Origin: Falsiroseomonas bella
Lineage (GTDB): Bacteria; Pseudomonadota; Alphaproteobacteria; Acetobacterales; Acetobacteraceae
Direction: 5' to 3'
DNA: 64,000 nt
NCBI RefSeq assembly: GCF_003173615.1
Contig: NZ_QGNA01000004.1
Location: 124,001-188,000 of the forward strand
The position numbers and the translations under genes were made by a program. Shown here in pieces: positions 7,254 through 14,864 of the stretch (position 1 is the stretch's first letter; each line of letters opens with the position of its first letter). The notes under the pieces are model-generated. The model was not told the DNA's origin. It did no database searches and saw only the letters and a list, made by a program, of their open reading frames with translations.

Positions 7254-8912
7254 TCAGGCGGCCGCGGCTTCCAGCCCCGCCATGTCGCGCCCCACCGCTT
7301 CCGCCACGCGGATGCCGTCCACGCCGGCGGAGAAGATGCCGCCCGCATAGCCCGCGCCCTCGCCGGCCGGATACAGGCCGAGCGTGTTGACGCTGCGGAA
7401 GCTCGCATCGCGCCGGATGCGCACGGGGGAGGAGGTGCGCGTCTCCACCCCCGTCATCACCGCATCCGCCATGTCGAAGCCCGCGATCTGCCGGCCGAAG
7501 GCGGGCAGCGCCTCCCGGATGGCGGCGACGACGAAGTCGGGCAGGCAGCGCGAGAGATCGGTCGGCGTGACGCCGGGCTTGTAGCTCGGGATCACCTCGC
7601 CGAGCTGCGTCGAGGGACGCTGCGCGAGAAAATCGCCGACGCGCTGCGCCGGCGCGCGGTACTCGCCCTCGCCCGCGATGAAGGCCGCATCCTCCCAGCG
7701 CCGCTGCAGCGCGACGCCGGCCAGCGGATCGCCGGGGAAATCAACCTCCGGCGTGATGCCGACGACGATGCCCGCATTCGCGTTGCGCTCGGCGCGCGAA
7801 TACTGGCTCATGCCGTTGGTCACCACGCGCCCATCCTCGCTGGTGGCGGCGACGACGGTGCCGCCCGGGCACATGCAGAAGGAATAGACGCTGCGGCCTT
7901 CCAGCCCCTTGCCGCGGCAGTGATGCACCAGCTTGTAGTCGGCGGCGCCGAGGATCCGGTTGCCCGCGAAGGCGCCGAAGCGCGCGCGGTCGATCAGCGA
8001 TTGCGGGTGCTCGATGCGCACGCCGAGGGAGAAGGGTTTCGGCTCCACATGCACGCCGCGTTGCAGCAGCGTGGCGAAGGTGTCGCGCGAGGAATGGCCG
8101 ATCGCCAGCACGACGTGGTCGGTCTCGATCGTCTCGCCTGCCTCGGTGACGACGCCGCGCATGCGGCGCAGCCCGTCGCGGCCGGTCTCCACGATGAAGT
8201 CCGTCACCTTCGTGCCGAAGCGGTATTCGCCGCCCAGCGCCTCGATCTTGGCGCGCATGGACTCGACCATCTGCACCAGCCGGAAGGTGCCGATATGCGG
8301 CTTGGCGACCCACAGGATCTCCTCGGGCGCGCCGGCCTCGACGAATTCCGTCAGCACCTTCCGGCCGAGATGCTGCGGGTCCTTGATGCCCGACCAGAGC
8401 TTACCGTCGGAGAAGGTGCCGGCGCCGCCCTCGCCGAACTGCACGTTGCTCTCCGTGGTGAGCTGGCTGCGGCGCCACAGCGCCCAGGTATCCTTGGTGC
8501 GTTCCCGCACCACCTTGCCGCGCTCGAGGATGATCGGCCGGAAGCCCATCTCGGCCAGGATCAGCGCGGCGAAGATGCCGCAGGGGCCGGTGCCGATCAC
8601 CACGGGCCGCTTCGGAAGCGGGGTGCGCGCCTGCGTGACATGGCGATAGGTGGTGTCCGGCGCCGGGCCGAGGGTGCGCGCCAGCACGCCGTCACGCGCA
8701 TGCCGGCGAAGCAGCGCGGCCTCGTCGCGCACAGAAAAATCCAGCGTGTAGACCAGCTCGATCGCGCTGCGCTTGCGCGCATCCCAGGCGCGGCGCGCGA
8801 CGGTGCAGGACAGCAGCTCGCCCGGCCGCAGGCCGAGCCGCGCGACCAGCGCGGCCTCGACCGCGCCGGGCGCATGCTCCAGCGGCAGCTTGAGTTCGGT
8901 GAGCCTCAGCAT
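7254..8912 (-). CDS. Uncharacterised FAD-dependent dehydrogenase (COG2509 type)
   Basis: A 552-residue protein matching the COG2509 group of FAD-dependent dehydrogenases. About 100 N-terminal residues precede the Rossmann segment VVIGTGPCGIFAALILAEMG (about 105-124). Typical family stretches are SNVQFGEGGAGTFSDGKLW, FCMCPGGTVVAATSE and, at the C-terminus, LGLYPAGEGAGYAGGI followed by AGVDGIRVAE. The start at 8912 (MLRLTEL) is preferred because the family begins with a short strand there; an extension to 8972 looks unlike coding sequence. It heads a two-gene unit with the HI0933-family protein. The physiological reaction is not known for the family. Confidence 0.9.
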   Translation of the reverse strand: MLRLTELKLPLEHAPGAVEAALVARLGLRPGELLSCTVARRAWDARKRSAIELVYTLDFSVRDEAALLRRHARDGVLARTLGPAPDTTYRHVTQARTPLPKRPVVIGTGPCGIFAALILAEMGFRPIILERGKVVRERTKDTWALWRRSQLTTESNVQFGEGGAGTFSDGKLWSGIKDPQHLGRKVLTEFVEAGAPEEILWVAKPHIGTFRLVQMVESMRAKIEALGGEYRFGTKVTDFIVETGRDGLRRMRGVVTEAGETIETDHVVLAIGHSSRDTFATLLQRGVHVEPKPFSLGVRIEHPQSLIDRARFGAFAGNRILGAADYKLVHHCRGKGLEGRSVYSFCMCPGGTVVAATSEDGRVVTNGMSQYSRAERNANAGIVVGITPEVDFPGDPLAGVALQRRWEDAAFIAGEGEYRAPAQRVGDFLAQRPSTQLGEVIPSYKPGVTPTDLSRCLPDFVVAAIREALPAFGRQIAGFDMADAVMTGVETRTSSPVRIRRDASFRSVNTLGLYPAGEGAGYAGGIFSAGVDGIRVAEAVGRDMAGLEAAAA

Positions 8913-8935
8913 CGCCGCGCCATATGGGCTACCGC

Positions 8936-9517
8936 TCAGCCCTCCGCCAGCACTGCCGGCGCGATGTCCCATGCGGCACCGCCGCCCTTGGGCGGCGAGA
9001 TCAGCATGGGCAGGGCGTTCGGCGTGCGGACATTCGGCTCATGGCCGAGGGCGAGGCGCAGCGCGCGGAACAGCGCGCCATGTGCCACCACCATCACCGG
9101 CGCCGGGCGCGCGAGTGCGGCGTTCACGCCGCGCACCGCGCGCTCCAGCAGGGCCTGGAAGGTTTCCGCGCCATGCGGCGTGTAGGTGCCGGCGATCCAG
9201 TCGTCGTACCAGTCGCCCATGGGCTGGCCTTCCTGGTCGCCGAAATTCACCTCGGCCAGATCCTCGTCCAGCAGCACGGGCAGGCCGAGCGGCGCCGCCA
9301 CGACCTCCGCCGTGCGCTTCGCGCGCACCAGCGGCGAGGCGACGATGGTCGCCAGGCCGCTGCTGCGCATGGCATGCGCCGCGCGCTCCGCCTGCATCTC
9401 ACCCACGCGGTTCAGCGGGATGTCGGTGCGGCCCTGCGAGAGGCCCTGCGCATTCCAGTCCGTCTCGCCATGGCGGAGGAACCAGAAGGGCTGGCGGAGC
9501 AGCGCGGGGATGCTCAC
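8936..9517 (-). CDS. Histidine phosphatase family protein (phosphoglycerate mutase-like)
   Basis: A 193-residue member of the histidine phosphatase superfamily. The phosphohistidine motif FLRHGETDWN sits near residues 10-19, the second catalytic His is in VVAHGALFRALR near residue 147, and the acidic proton donor is in the DEDLAEVNFG segment. The start is a GTG at 9517, overlapping the stop of the upstream GST gene (GTGA), so the two are translationally coupled. Longer upstream readings would run through the GST gene and are not supported. The substrate could be a phosphosugar, a nucleotide or alpha-ribazole phosphate; there are no cobalamin genes nearby to favour the last. Confidence 0.9.
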   Translation of the reverse strand: MSIPALLRQPFWFLRHGETDWNAQGLSQGRTDIPLNRVGEMQAERAAHAMRSSGLATIVASPLVRAKRTAEVVAAPLGLPVLLDEDLAEVNFGDQEGQPMGDWYDDWIAGTYTPHGAETFQALLERAVRGVNAALARPAPVMVVAHGALFRALRLALGHEPNVRTPNALPMLISPPKGGGAAWDIAPAVLAEG

Positions 9518-10137
9518 GCCGCCAGGCCTTCCTGCGCCAGCGTGCGCTGCACGGCGGGTCGGGCCAGCATCGCCTTCAGATGCGCATCGAGATGCGGCGG
9601 CAGCGAGAGGCCGGAGCGGCGGGTCGCCCAGTATTCCACGAAGAACAGCGCCGCATCCGCCACCGAGTAGCCCGAGGGCAGCAGCCAGGTGCCGCCCGTC
9701 CAGCCCTTCTCGATCGTGTCGAAGTACTTCTGGGCGTTCTGCTTGCCGAGTTCCACCGACTTCGGGTGGTCTTCCTCGCGGAACGAAAAATTGCCGGGGC
9801 GGAACTGGCGGGTGAAGCCGTGCGGATGCACCGTGCCGCAGATGTAGTCCAGCATCTCCAGGCAACGGACCTCGCCTTCGAAGTCGGAGGGGATCAGCCC
9901 GGCCTCGGGGTTGGACTTCGCCAGCCAGAAGGCGATCACCGGGAATTCCGTCAGCACCTTGCCGTCGCCGCGGTCGAGCGCCGGCACCTTGGACTTCGGG
10001 TTCACCGCCATATACTCGGGCTTGTACTGGGCGCCGTCCTTCAGGGCGACGAGCGACAGATCATAGGGCTTGCCGATCTCCTCCAGAATCACGTGGATGC
10101 CGATCGAGCAGGCGCCCGGCGAGTAGTGGAGCTTCAC
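9514..10137 (-). CDS. Glutathione S-transferase family protein
   Basis: A 207-residue cytosolic GST. The N-terminal thioredoxin-fold domain begins VKLHYSPGACSIGIHVILEE, with SPGACS typical of beta-class bacterial GSTs and containing the likely catalytic Cys near residue 10. The glutathione-binding NPKSKVPALD and LTEFPVIAFWLA segments follow, then an all-helical C-terminal domain with the YSVADAALFF N-capping region. The start is a GTG at 10137 with GGAGG six bases upstream. It overlaps the histidine phosphatase gene by four bases at its end. The upstream neighbour is divergent. Confidence 0.92.
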   Translation of the reverse strand: MKLHYSPGACSIGIHVILEEIGKPYDLSLVALKDGAQYKPEYMAVNPKSKVPALDRGDGKVLTEFPVIAFWLAKSNPEAGLIPSDFEGEVRCLEMLDYICGTVHPHGFTRQFRPGNFSFREEDHPKSVELGKQNAQKYFDTIEKGWTGGTWLLPSGYSVADAALFFVEYWATRRSGLSLPPHLDAHLKAMLARPAVQRTLAQEGLAA

Positions 10138-10246
10138 GACGTACCTCCGTTGCGGATGCGCCCTTTTAGGGGGTGCGGGCCGACCGCGGCCAGCCCCCTT
10201 GGCCGCGTCGCGCGCAGGCCGCACTCTGGCGCGGGAGGACCGTTCC

Positions 10247-11215
10247 ATGCGCATCCGTCGCCGCCATCTGCTGGGCGCCACGCCCCTGCTCGCCCTGCCG
10301 CGCCTGGCCGGCGCGCAAGCGGCGTTTCCGACGCGCGGCGTCACCATCGTGGTGCCCTTCCCGCCGGGCGGCGGCACCGACGTGCTGGCGCGCATCCTGG
10401 CGCAGCACTTCCAGGAAGCCTGGCGCCAGACCGTGGTGGTGGAGAACCGCGGCGGCGGCGCCGGGCGCATCGGGCTGCAGCAGGTGCAGCGCGCGGCGCC
10501 GGACGGCTACACGCTGATGGTCACCTCGACCGGCGGCATCATGGGCCTGGCAGGCGCCGAGCGTGCCTTCGCCGTGCGGGAGGCGCTGACGCCGGTCACG
10601 CTGATCGCCGCACCGGCCTATGTCGTGGCGATGCATCCGGGCGTTGGCGTCAAGGACGTGGCGGAGCTGATCGCGATGGCCAAGGCGCGGCCCGGGCAGC
10701 TCAGCTTCGGCAGCTCCGGCACCGGCGCGGCGAGCCACCTGGCCGCCGAGCTCTTCGCCTCCATGGCCGGGATCGAGATGCTGCACGTGCCCTATCGCGG
10801 CACCGGGCCGGCGCTGAACGACCTGATCGCCGGCCGCATCCAGCTGATGTTCGCGCCGCCCCAGACCGTCGCCGCGGCCGTGGCCGCGGGCCAGGTGAAG
10901 AACCTGGCGATGACGGCCGAGCGCCGCTCGGGCCTGCTGCCCGGCCTGCCGACGGTGGGCGAGAGCGGGCTGCCCGGCTATTCCGCCGTGGGCTGGTTCG
11001 GCCTGTTCGGGCCGCGCGGCATGCCGGCGGCCATCGCTGCGCAGATCTCGGAGGAGGCGGCGCGCGGCCTCGGCACCGCAGCGACGCGCCAGCGGCTTGC
11101 CGCGCTGGGCGCGGAGCCGGAGCCGATGACGCCCGACGCCTTCGCCGCCTACATCGACGCCGACATCGCCAAGTGGCAGCGGGTCGTCCGCGAGCGCGGC
11201 ATCACCCTGGAGTAG
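10247..11215 (+). CDS. Bug/TctC-family substrate-binding protein
   Basis: A 322-residue periplasmic receptor. A twin-Arg-containing N-terminus (MRIRRRHLLG) precedes a hydrophobic core and a cleavage site after LAGAQA near residue 24. The family motifs VVVENRGGGAGRIG and PDGYTLMVTS are present, as is HVPYRGTGPALNDLIAGRI. The ATG at 10247 has GGGAGGA seven bases upstream. It is followed after only seven bases by a fumarylacetoacetate hydrolase-family gene, so receptor and enzyme are probably co-expressed and the ligand may be an acylpyruvate or related dicarboxylate that the enzyme cleaves. No TctAB subunits are adjacent. Confidence 0.93.
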   Translation: MRIRRRHLLGATPLLALPRLAGAQAAFPTRGVTIVVPFPPGGGTDVLARILAQHFQEAWRQTVVVENRGGGAGRIGLQQVQRAAPDGYTLMVTSTGGIMGLAGAERAFAVREALTPVTLIAAPAYVVAMHPGVGVKDVAELIAMAKARPGQLSFGSSGTGAASHLAAELFASMAGIEMLHVPYRGTGPALNDLIAGRIQLMFAPPQTVAAAVAAGQVKNLAMTAERRSGLLPGLPTVGESGLPGYSAVGWFGLFGPRGMPAAIAAQISEEAARGLGTAATRQRLAALGAEPEPMTPDAFAAYIDADIAKWQRVVRERGITLE

Positions 11216-11222
11216 TCACCGC

Positions 11223-12116
11223 ATGATCCGAGTGGCCAGCTTCCTCTCGCCCGGCGATGTGCGCCCGCGGCTCGGCGCGGCGGAGGGCGAGACGCTGCGT
11301 GACCTGACCGCGGCGCATGGTCCCGACTGGGACATGGTGCGCGCGCTGCGCCTGCCGCCTGCCGAGTTGCGCGACTTCGTCGCGGCGGCCGCGCCGCGCC
11401 TGCCGCTTGCGCAGTGCCACCTGCTGCCGCCGGTGCCCGCGCCTGGCAAGATTTTCTGCGTCGGCAAGAACAGCAAGGTGCACCGGCAGGAACTGGTGCG
11501 CGAAGGCATGCTGAAGGAGGACCCGCAGGAGCCGACCGGCTTCGTGAAGCTGGTCGAGACGCTGGTGGGGGAGGGCGCGCGCGTGGTGCGGCCGGACGGC
11601 ATCAGCACCTTCGACTACGAGCCGGAGCTGGCCTTCATCGTGACGCGCCGCGCGCATCGCGTGCCGCAGGAGAAGGCGCGGGAGTATGTCGGCGCGGTCA
11701 CCGTGCTGAACGACCTGACGGCGCGCGAGATCCAGAAGCAGGAGGTCGTCTCCGGCACCAAGTTCTGGACCTCGAAGAACATGCCAGGCTTCTGCCCGGT
11801 CGGCCCCTTCGCCGTGCCGCTCTTCGAGATCGCCGATCCCTACGACCTGTGGTTGACCTGCGAGGTCAATGGCGAGCAGCGGTTGCGCGTCAGCACCGAT
11901 GAGTACATCCACCGGATCGAGGGCATCATCGCGCACTTCACCCGCTTCATGCCCTTCGAGGCCGGGGACGTGATCGCGACCGGCGCGCCGCGCGGCACGG
12001 CCATCGGGCATCCCAATGCGGCCGACTTGTACCTCAAGCCGGGCGATGTCTGCGTCGCGGGGCTGGAGGGCCTGATGCGGCTCACCACGCGGATCGTTGC
12101 GCCGGGGGAGGCATGA
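11223..12116 (+). CDS. Fumarylacetoacetate hydrolase family protein
   Basis: A 297-residue enzyme of the FAH family, whose members hydrolyse or decarboxylate beta-diketone acids using a divalent metal. The C-terminal FAH fold runs from about residue 70 (KIFCVGKNSKVHRQE) to the end. Metal ligands are expected from FDYEPELAFIV near residues 128-138 and from the DLTAREIQ segment, and the catalytic region includes GDVIATGAPRGTAIG near residue 248. It lies directly after a Bug receptor gene. The sequence does not discriminate between acylpyruvase, 2-hydroxyhepta-diene-dioate isomerase and related activities. Confidence 0.9.
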   Translation: MIRVASFLSPGDVRPRLGAAEGETLRDLTAAHGPDWDMVRALRLPPAELRDFVAAAAPRLPLAQCHLLPPVPAPGKIFCVGKNSKVHRQELVREGMLKEDPQEPTGFVKLVETLVGEGARVVRPDGISTFDYEPELAFIVTRRAHRVPQEKAREYVGAVTVLNDLTAREIQKQEVVSGTKFWTSKNMPGFCPVGPFAVPLFEIADPYDLWLTCEVNGEQRLRVSTDEYIHRIEGIIAHFTRFMPFEAGDVIATGAPRGTAIGHPNAADLYLKPGDVCVAGLEGLMRLTTRIVAPGEA

Positions 12117-12169
12117 CGCCGCGCGGCGTGCTAGCCTGACGCCGCGCGCGAAGCGCGCAGGAGGATCCG

Positions 12170-12727
12170 ATGCACGCCACACGTCGCCACGCCGCCCGGC
12201 TTCTCGCCGGCGCCGGGCTTGCCACACTCGCCGCGGGGCCGGCGCGCGCCGATACGAAGGCCGAGATCGACGCGGGCGTCGCCGCCGCGATGGAGCGGCT
12301 GCGCCGGATGGACAATGCGGAGCCGCTGCTGCGGGTCTCGATCGCGCAGCTGATCTTCCCGCGCATCCTGAGCGGCGGCTTCATCGTGGGCGGGCAGTAC
12401 GGCGAGGGCGCGCTGCTGCGCAACGGCGAGACGGTGGCGTATTACCGGATCGCCGGCGCGTCCTTCGGCCTGCTGGCCGGCGCGCAGACCGCGGGGCTCG
12501 CCATGCTGTTCACGAAGGAGGAGGCGCTGGCCGCGCTGCAGCGGAACGACGGCTGGGAGATCGGCACGGGCCCATCGGTGGTCATGCTGGATCGCGGGCT
12601 GCAGGCCAATGTCACCTCCACCACGCTGACGGAGCCGGTCTATGCGATCAGCTTCAACCAGCAGGGCGTGATGGCGGCGTTGTCCATCAACGGCACGAAG
12701 ATCACGCGCTTCACGCCGGCGTCGTAG
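12170..12727 (+). CDS. Exported SYLF (Ysc84) domain protein
   Basis: A 185-residue protein with an N-terminal signal peptide (hydrophobic core LLAGAGLATLAA, cleavage near GPARA-D at about residue 28). The remainder is a SYLF domain, a lipid-binding module: GGFIVGGQYGEGALL, then LLAGAQTAGLAMLF and the conserved FNQQGVMAALSINGTKIT at the end. The ATG has AGGAGGA a few bases upstream. Bacterial SYLF proteins are periplasmic or outer-membrane associated and of uncertain function. It converges on the lipid A acyltransferase gene with a strong hairpin between them. Confidence 0.9.
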   Translation: MHATRRHAARLLAGAGLATLAAGPARADTKAEIDAGVAAAMERLRRMDNAEPLLRVSIAQLIFPRILSGGFIVGGQYGEGALLRNGETVAYYRIAGASFGLLAGAQTAGLAMLFTKEEALAALQRNDGWEIGTGPSVVMLDRGLQANVTSTTLTEPVYAISFNQQGVMAALSINGTKITRFTPAS

Positions 12728-12738
12728 CGGTGCTTCGC

Positions 12739-12764
12739 CCCCTCCCCCGCACGCGGGGGAGGGA
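12739..12764. terminator. Hairpin between convergent genes
   Basis: CCCTCCCCCGC at 12740-12750 pairs perfectly with GCGGGGGAGGG at 12753-12763 across a two-base loop. It lies between the stops of the SYLF gene and the LpxXL-type gene, so it could end transcription from both sides. There is no U-run. A near-identical stem occurs at 27453-27480 in the same kind of position. Confidence 0.6.
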
Positions 12765-12771
12765 GTTGGCA

Positions 12772-13674
12772 CTACATCCGCCAGCGGCGGTGCTGCCACA
12801 GCCACTGGCCGGGGTGCTCGCGGATCCAGCCCTCGATCACGTCGTTGATCGCCTGGGTCGCGGCGTCCACGTCCACCTGGCCGCGCGCATCGCGCGGCAG
12901 CGTCATGGCATCGGTCAGTTCCAGGCGGAAGCGGTTGCCCGGCAGGCGGATCGCGCGGGCGCCATGCACCGGCACGTCGAAGCGCCGCGCCAGCCGCGCC
13001 AGAAGCGGGTTTGCCGTGGCCGTGCGCCCGAGGAAGCGGATCTTCGGGCCGCGGCCGAAGCGCTGGTCCACCAGCATGCCGAGATGCACGCCGGCATCCA
13101 GCACTTCCATCATCCGCACGGGCGCCGAGATGCCGGCCGGGATCAGCTCGCCCATCACGTCGCGGCGCATCGCCAAGATGTCGCGCGCGATCGCCCGGTT
13201 GTTCGGCGTGCGGTAGAGCGCGGCGGAAGCCAGCTCGTAGCGGCGCGCGGAGACAGCCGGCAGCTCCCAGTTCGCCAGATGCGCGGCGAAGAAGATCGCG
13301 CCCTTGCCGTCGTCGCGCAGCTGCACGAAGCGCGCGATGCTGTCCTCCGGGATCTCGATGCGGCCGGTGTTCGGGTGGTCGGGGTCGTAGTCGAAGATCG
13401 TGCCGAGATGGACGTATTCGCAGGCGGTGCGGCCGAGGTTGTCCCAGCTTTCGCGCAGGATGGCCTTGCGCTCGGCCTCGGTCTTCTCGGGGAAGGCGGC
13501 GGCGATGTTCTCGCGCGCGATGCGGTTGGCCGAGGTCAGCGGACCGAGCAGCCGCGCGCCGGCGCCGCCCAGGTTCGAGGCGCGGTCGGGGCCGAGCGCA
13601 CGCACCAGCGCGAAGGCGCCGCGCACCAGGGCGGCGAGAGATTCGTCGGCGATCCGCGACAGTGCTGCCTTCAT
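12772..13674 (-). CDS. lpxXL: Lipid A very-long-chain acyltransferase, LpxXL type
   Basis: A 300-residue member of the LpxL/HtrB lysophospholipid acyltransferase family. The catalytic motif reads HLANWE at residues 132-137 (HxxxxE). Further conserved stretches are LYRTPNNRAIARDI, the acyl-acceptor segment GMLVDQRFGRGPKIRFLGR and the C-terminal HPGQWLWQHRRWR, which marks the family. The N-terminus (MKAALSRIADESLAALVRGAFALV) is a likely membrane anchor. It is the last gene of the acpXL operon, which in rhizobia transfers 27-hydroxyoctacosanoate from AcpXL to lipid A; context rather than sequence alone makes the LpxXL assignment. The upstream gap holds a hairpin repeat that separates it from the zinc dehydrogenase gene. 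Confidence 0.87.
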   Translation of the reverse strand: MKAALSRIADESLAALVRGAFALVRALGPDRASNLGGAGARLLGPLTSANRIARENIAAAFPEKTEAERKAILRESWDNLGRTACEYVHLGTIFDYDPDHPNTGRIEIPEDSIARFVQLRDDGKGAIFFAAHLANWELPAVSARRYELASAALYRTPNNRAIARDILAMRRDVMGELIPAGISAPVRMMEVLDAGVHLGMLVDQRFGRGPKIRFLGRTATANPLLARLARRFDVPVHGARAIRLPGNRFRLELTDAMTLPRDARGQVDVDAATQAINDVIEGWIREHPGQWLWQHRRWRM

Positions 13675-13685
13675 GCTCCACCACA

Positions 13686-13840
13686 GGCGGCCCGCACTTC
13701 CGGCGGGCCGAGCGCGCGAATGCGCGCCGCGCACAAACCAACCGCCCAACAGGCGCTACAGTGGCCTGCGCGTCACGCCGAAGGCGTGCCTTCGGCACGA
13801 CGCCAAGCGCGCGGAGCGCGCGCCCGGCGTCTGAGGGCGC
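13686..13840. repeat. Mosaic hairpin repeat, copy 1
   Basis: Fills the gap between the zinc dehydrogenase and lpxXL genes. Going rightwards it holds a hairpin CGGCCCGC/GCGGGCCG (13688-13710), the block GGGCCGAG (13705-13712), stem 1 GCGCGC/GCGCGC with loop near 13718-13721, a non-conserved middle with a CACGCCGAAGGCGTG hairpin, the block CGACGCCAAG (13798-13807), stem 2 (13807-13823) again of GCGCGCG type, and the end block CCCGGCGTCTGAGGGCGC (13823-13840). The blocks recur at 23.8 kb and, inverted, at 61.8 kb. It lies inside an otherwise overlapping operon. Confidence 0.75.
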
Positions 13841-13841
13841 C

Positions 13842-14864
13842 TCAAAGAGTCACAATGATCTTGCCGAAGACGCGGCGCGATTCCAGGCGTTCCAGCCCTT
13901 CGCCGAAGCGTTCCAGCGGCACGACGGTGTCGAGCACGGGCAGGATGCCCTGCGCCATCTTCGCGACGCCGTTGGCCACGTTCTCGATACGGCAGCCGAA
14001 GCTGCCGAAGATGTGCAGCTGGCGCTGGAACAGCATCATCAGGTTGGTCTCGGCCGTGACGCCGGATGTCGAGCCGCAGGTGACGAGCCGCCCGCCCATG
14101 CGCAGCGACAGCAGCGAGGCCGCCCAGGTCGCCGCGCCGACATGCTCGAACACCACGTCCACGCCGACCTTCTTGGTGACGCGCCGCGCCACGGACGAGA
14201 AATTCTTCTCGCTGTAGTTCACGACGTGGTCGGCGCCGAGCTCCTTGGCCTTGGCGCATTTCTCGTCGTCGCCCGCCGTCGCGATCACCGTGCAGCCCAG
14301 CGCCTTCGCCGTGCGGATCGCGTAGGAGCCGATGCCCGATCCGGCGGCCTGGACCAGGATGGTCTCGCCCGGCTGCAGCCTCGCATTGTCGAACAGCATG
14401 TGCTCGACCGTGCCGACCGTGACGACGGAGCAGGCCGCGTCCTCGAAGCGGACGCCGGCGGGCACCTTCACCATGGTGCGGGCGGGCCAGTTGGCGAGCT
14501 CGCGCGCGAAGCCGTCCACGTGGAAGCCGGCGACGCCCTGCACGTTCTCGCACAGGTTGTCGCGGCCGGCGCGGCATTGCGCGCAGGTGCCGCAGGTGCG
14601 CGCGCCATAGGGCGTGGCATGGTCGCCGACGGACCAGCCCGTCACGCCCTCGCCGACGGCCACCACCTCGCCCGCGGCTTCCGCGCCGACGACGAGCGGC
14701 AGCTGGCGCTGCGCGAAGGCCATGCCGCGCCAGCCCCAGACGTCGATGTGGTTCAGCGCCACGGCGCGCACGCGGATCTGGATCTCGCCCGGGCCGGGCG
14801 GCGGCGGCGGCGCGATCTCCTCGAGCCGGAGGTCCTTGTCGCCGTGAAGTCGGAGCGCCCGCAT
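13842..14864 (-). CDS. Zinc-binding dehydrogenase of the VLCFA lipid A cluster
   Basis: A 340-residue medium-chain dehydrogenase/reductase. The four structural-zinc cysteines are intact (C91, C94, C97, C105 in CGTCAQCRAGRDNLC), but the usual first catalytic-zinc Cys is replaced (LNHIDVW near residues 38-44), which points to a reductase of the quinone or enoyl type rather than an alcohol dehydrogenase. The NAD(P)-binding loop is AAGSGIGSYA near residue 167. It overlaps the upstream ketosynthase by one base (TGATG at 14862-14866). In rhizobial acpXL clusters a gene of this family (adh2XL) holds the same place and is thought to supply a reductive step of chain elongation. Confidence 0.88.
   Translation of the reverse strand: MRALRLHGDKDLRLEEIAPPPPPGPGEIQIRVRAVALNHIDVWGWRGMAFAQRQLPLVVGAEAAGEVVAVGEGVTGWSVGDHATPYGARTCGTCAQCRAGRDNLCENVQGVAGFHVDGFARELANWPARTMVKVPAGVRFEDAACSVVTVGTVEHMLFDNARLQPGETILVQAAGSGIGSYAIRTAKALGCTVIATAGDDEKCAKAKELGADHVVNYSEKNFSSVARRVTKKVGVDVVFEHVGAATWAASLLSLRMGGRLVTCGSTSGVTAETNLMMLFQRQLHIFGSFGCRIENVANGVAKMAQGILPVLDTVVPLERFGEGLERLESRRVFGKIIVTL

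Noticed and set aside
9518-9865. Longer N-terminus for the histidine phosphatase
   Set aside because: It would overlap most of the GST gene in another frame; the GTG at 9517 with a GTGA overlap starts right before the catalytic domain.
13686-13840. CRISPR array or tandem repeat
   Set aside because: The blocks are not regularly spaced direct repeats with unique spacers; they are hairpins in a single-copy element, and there are no cas genes.
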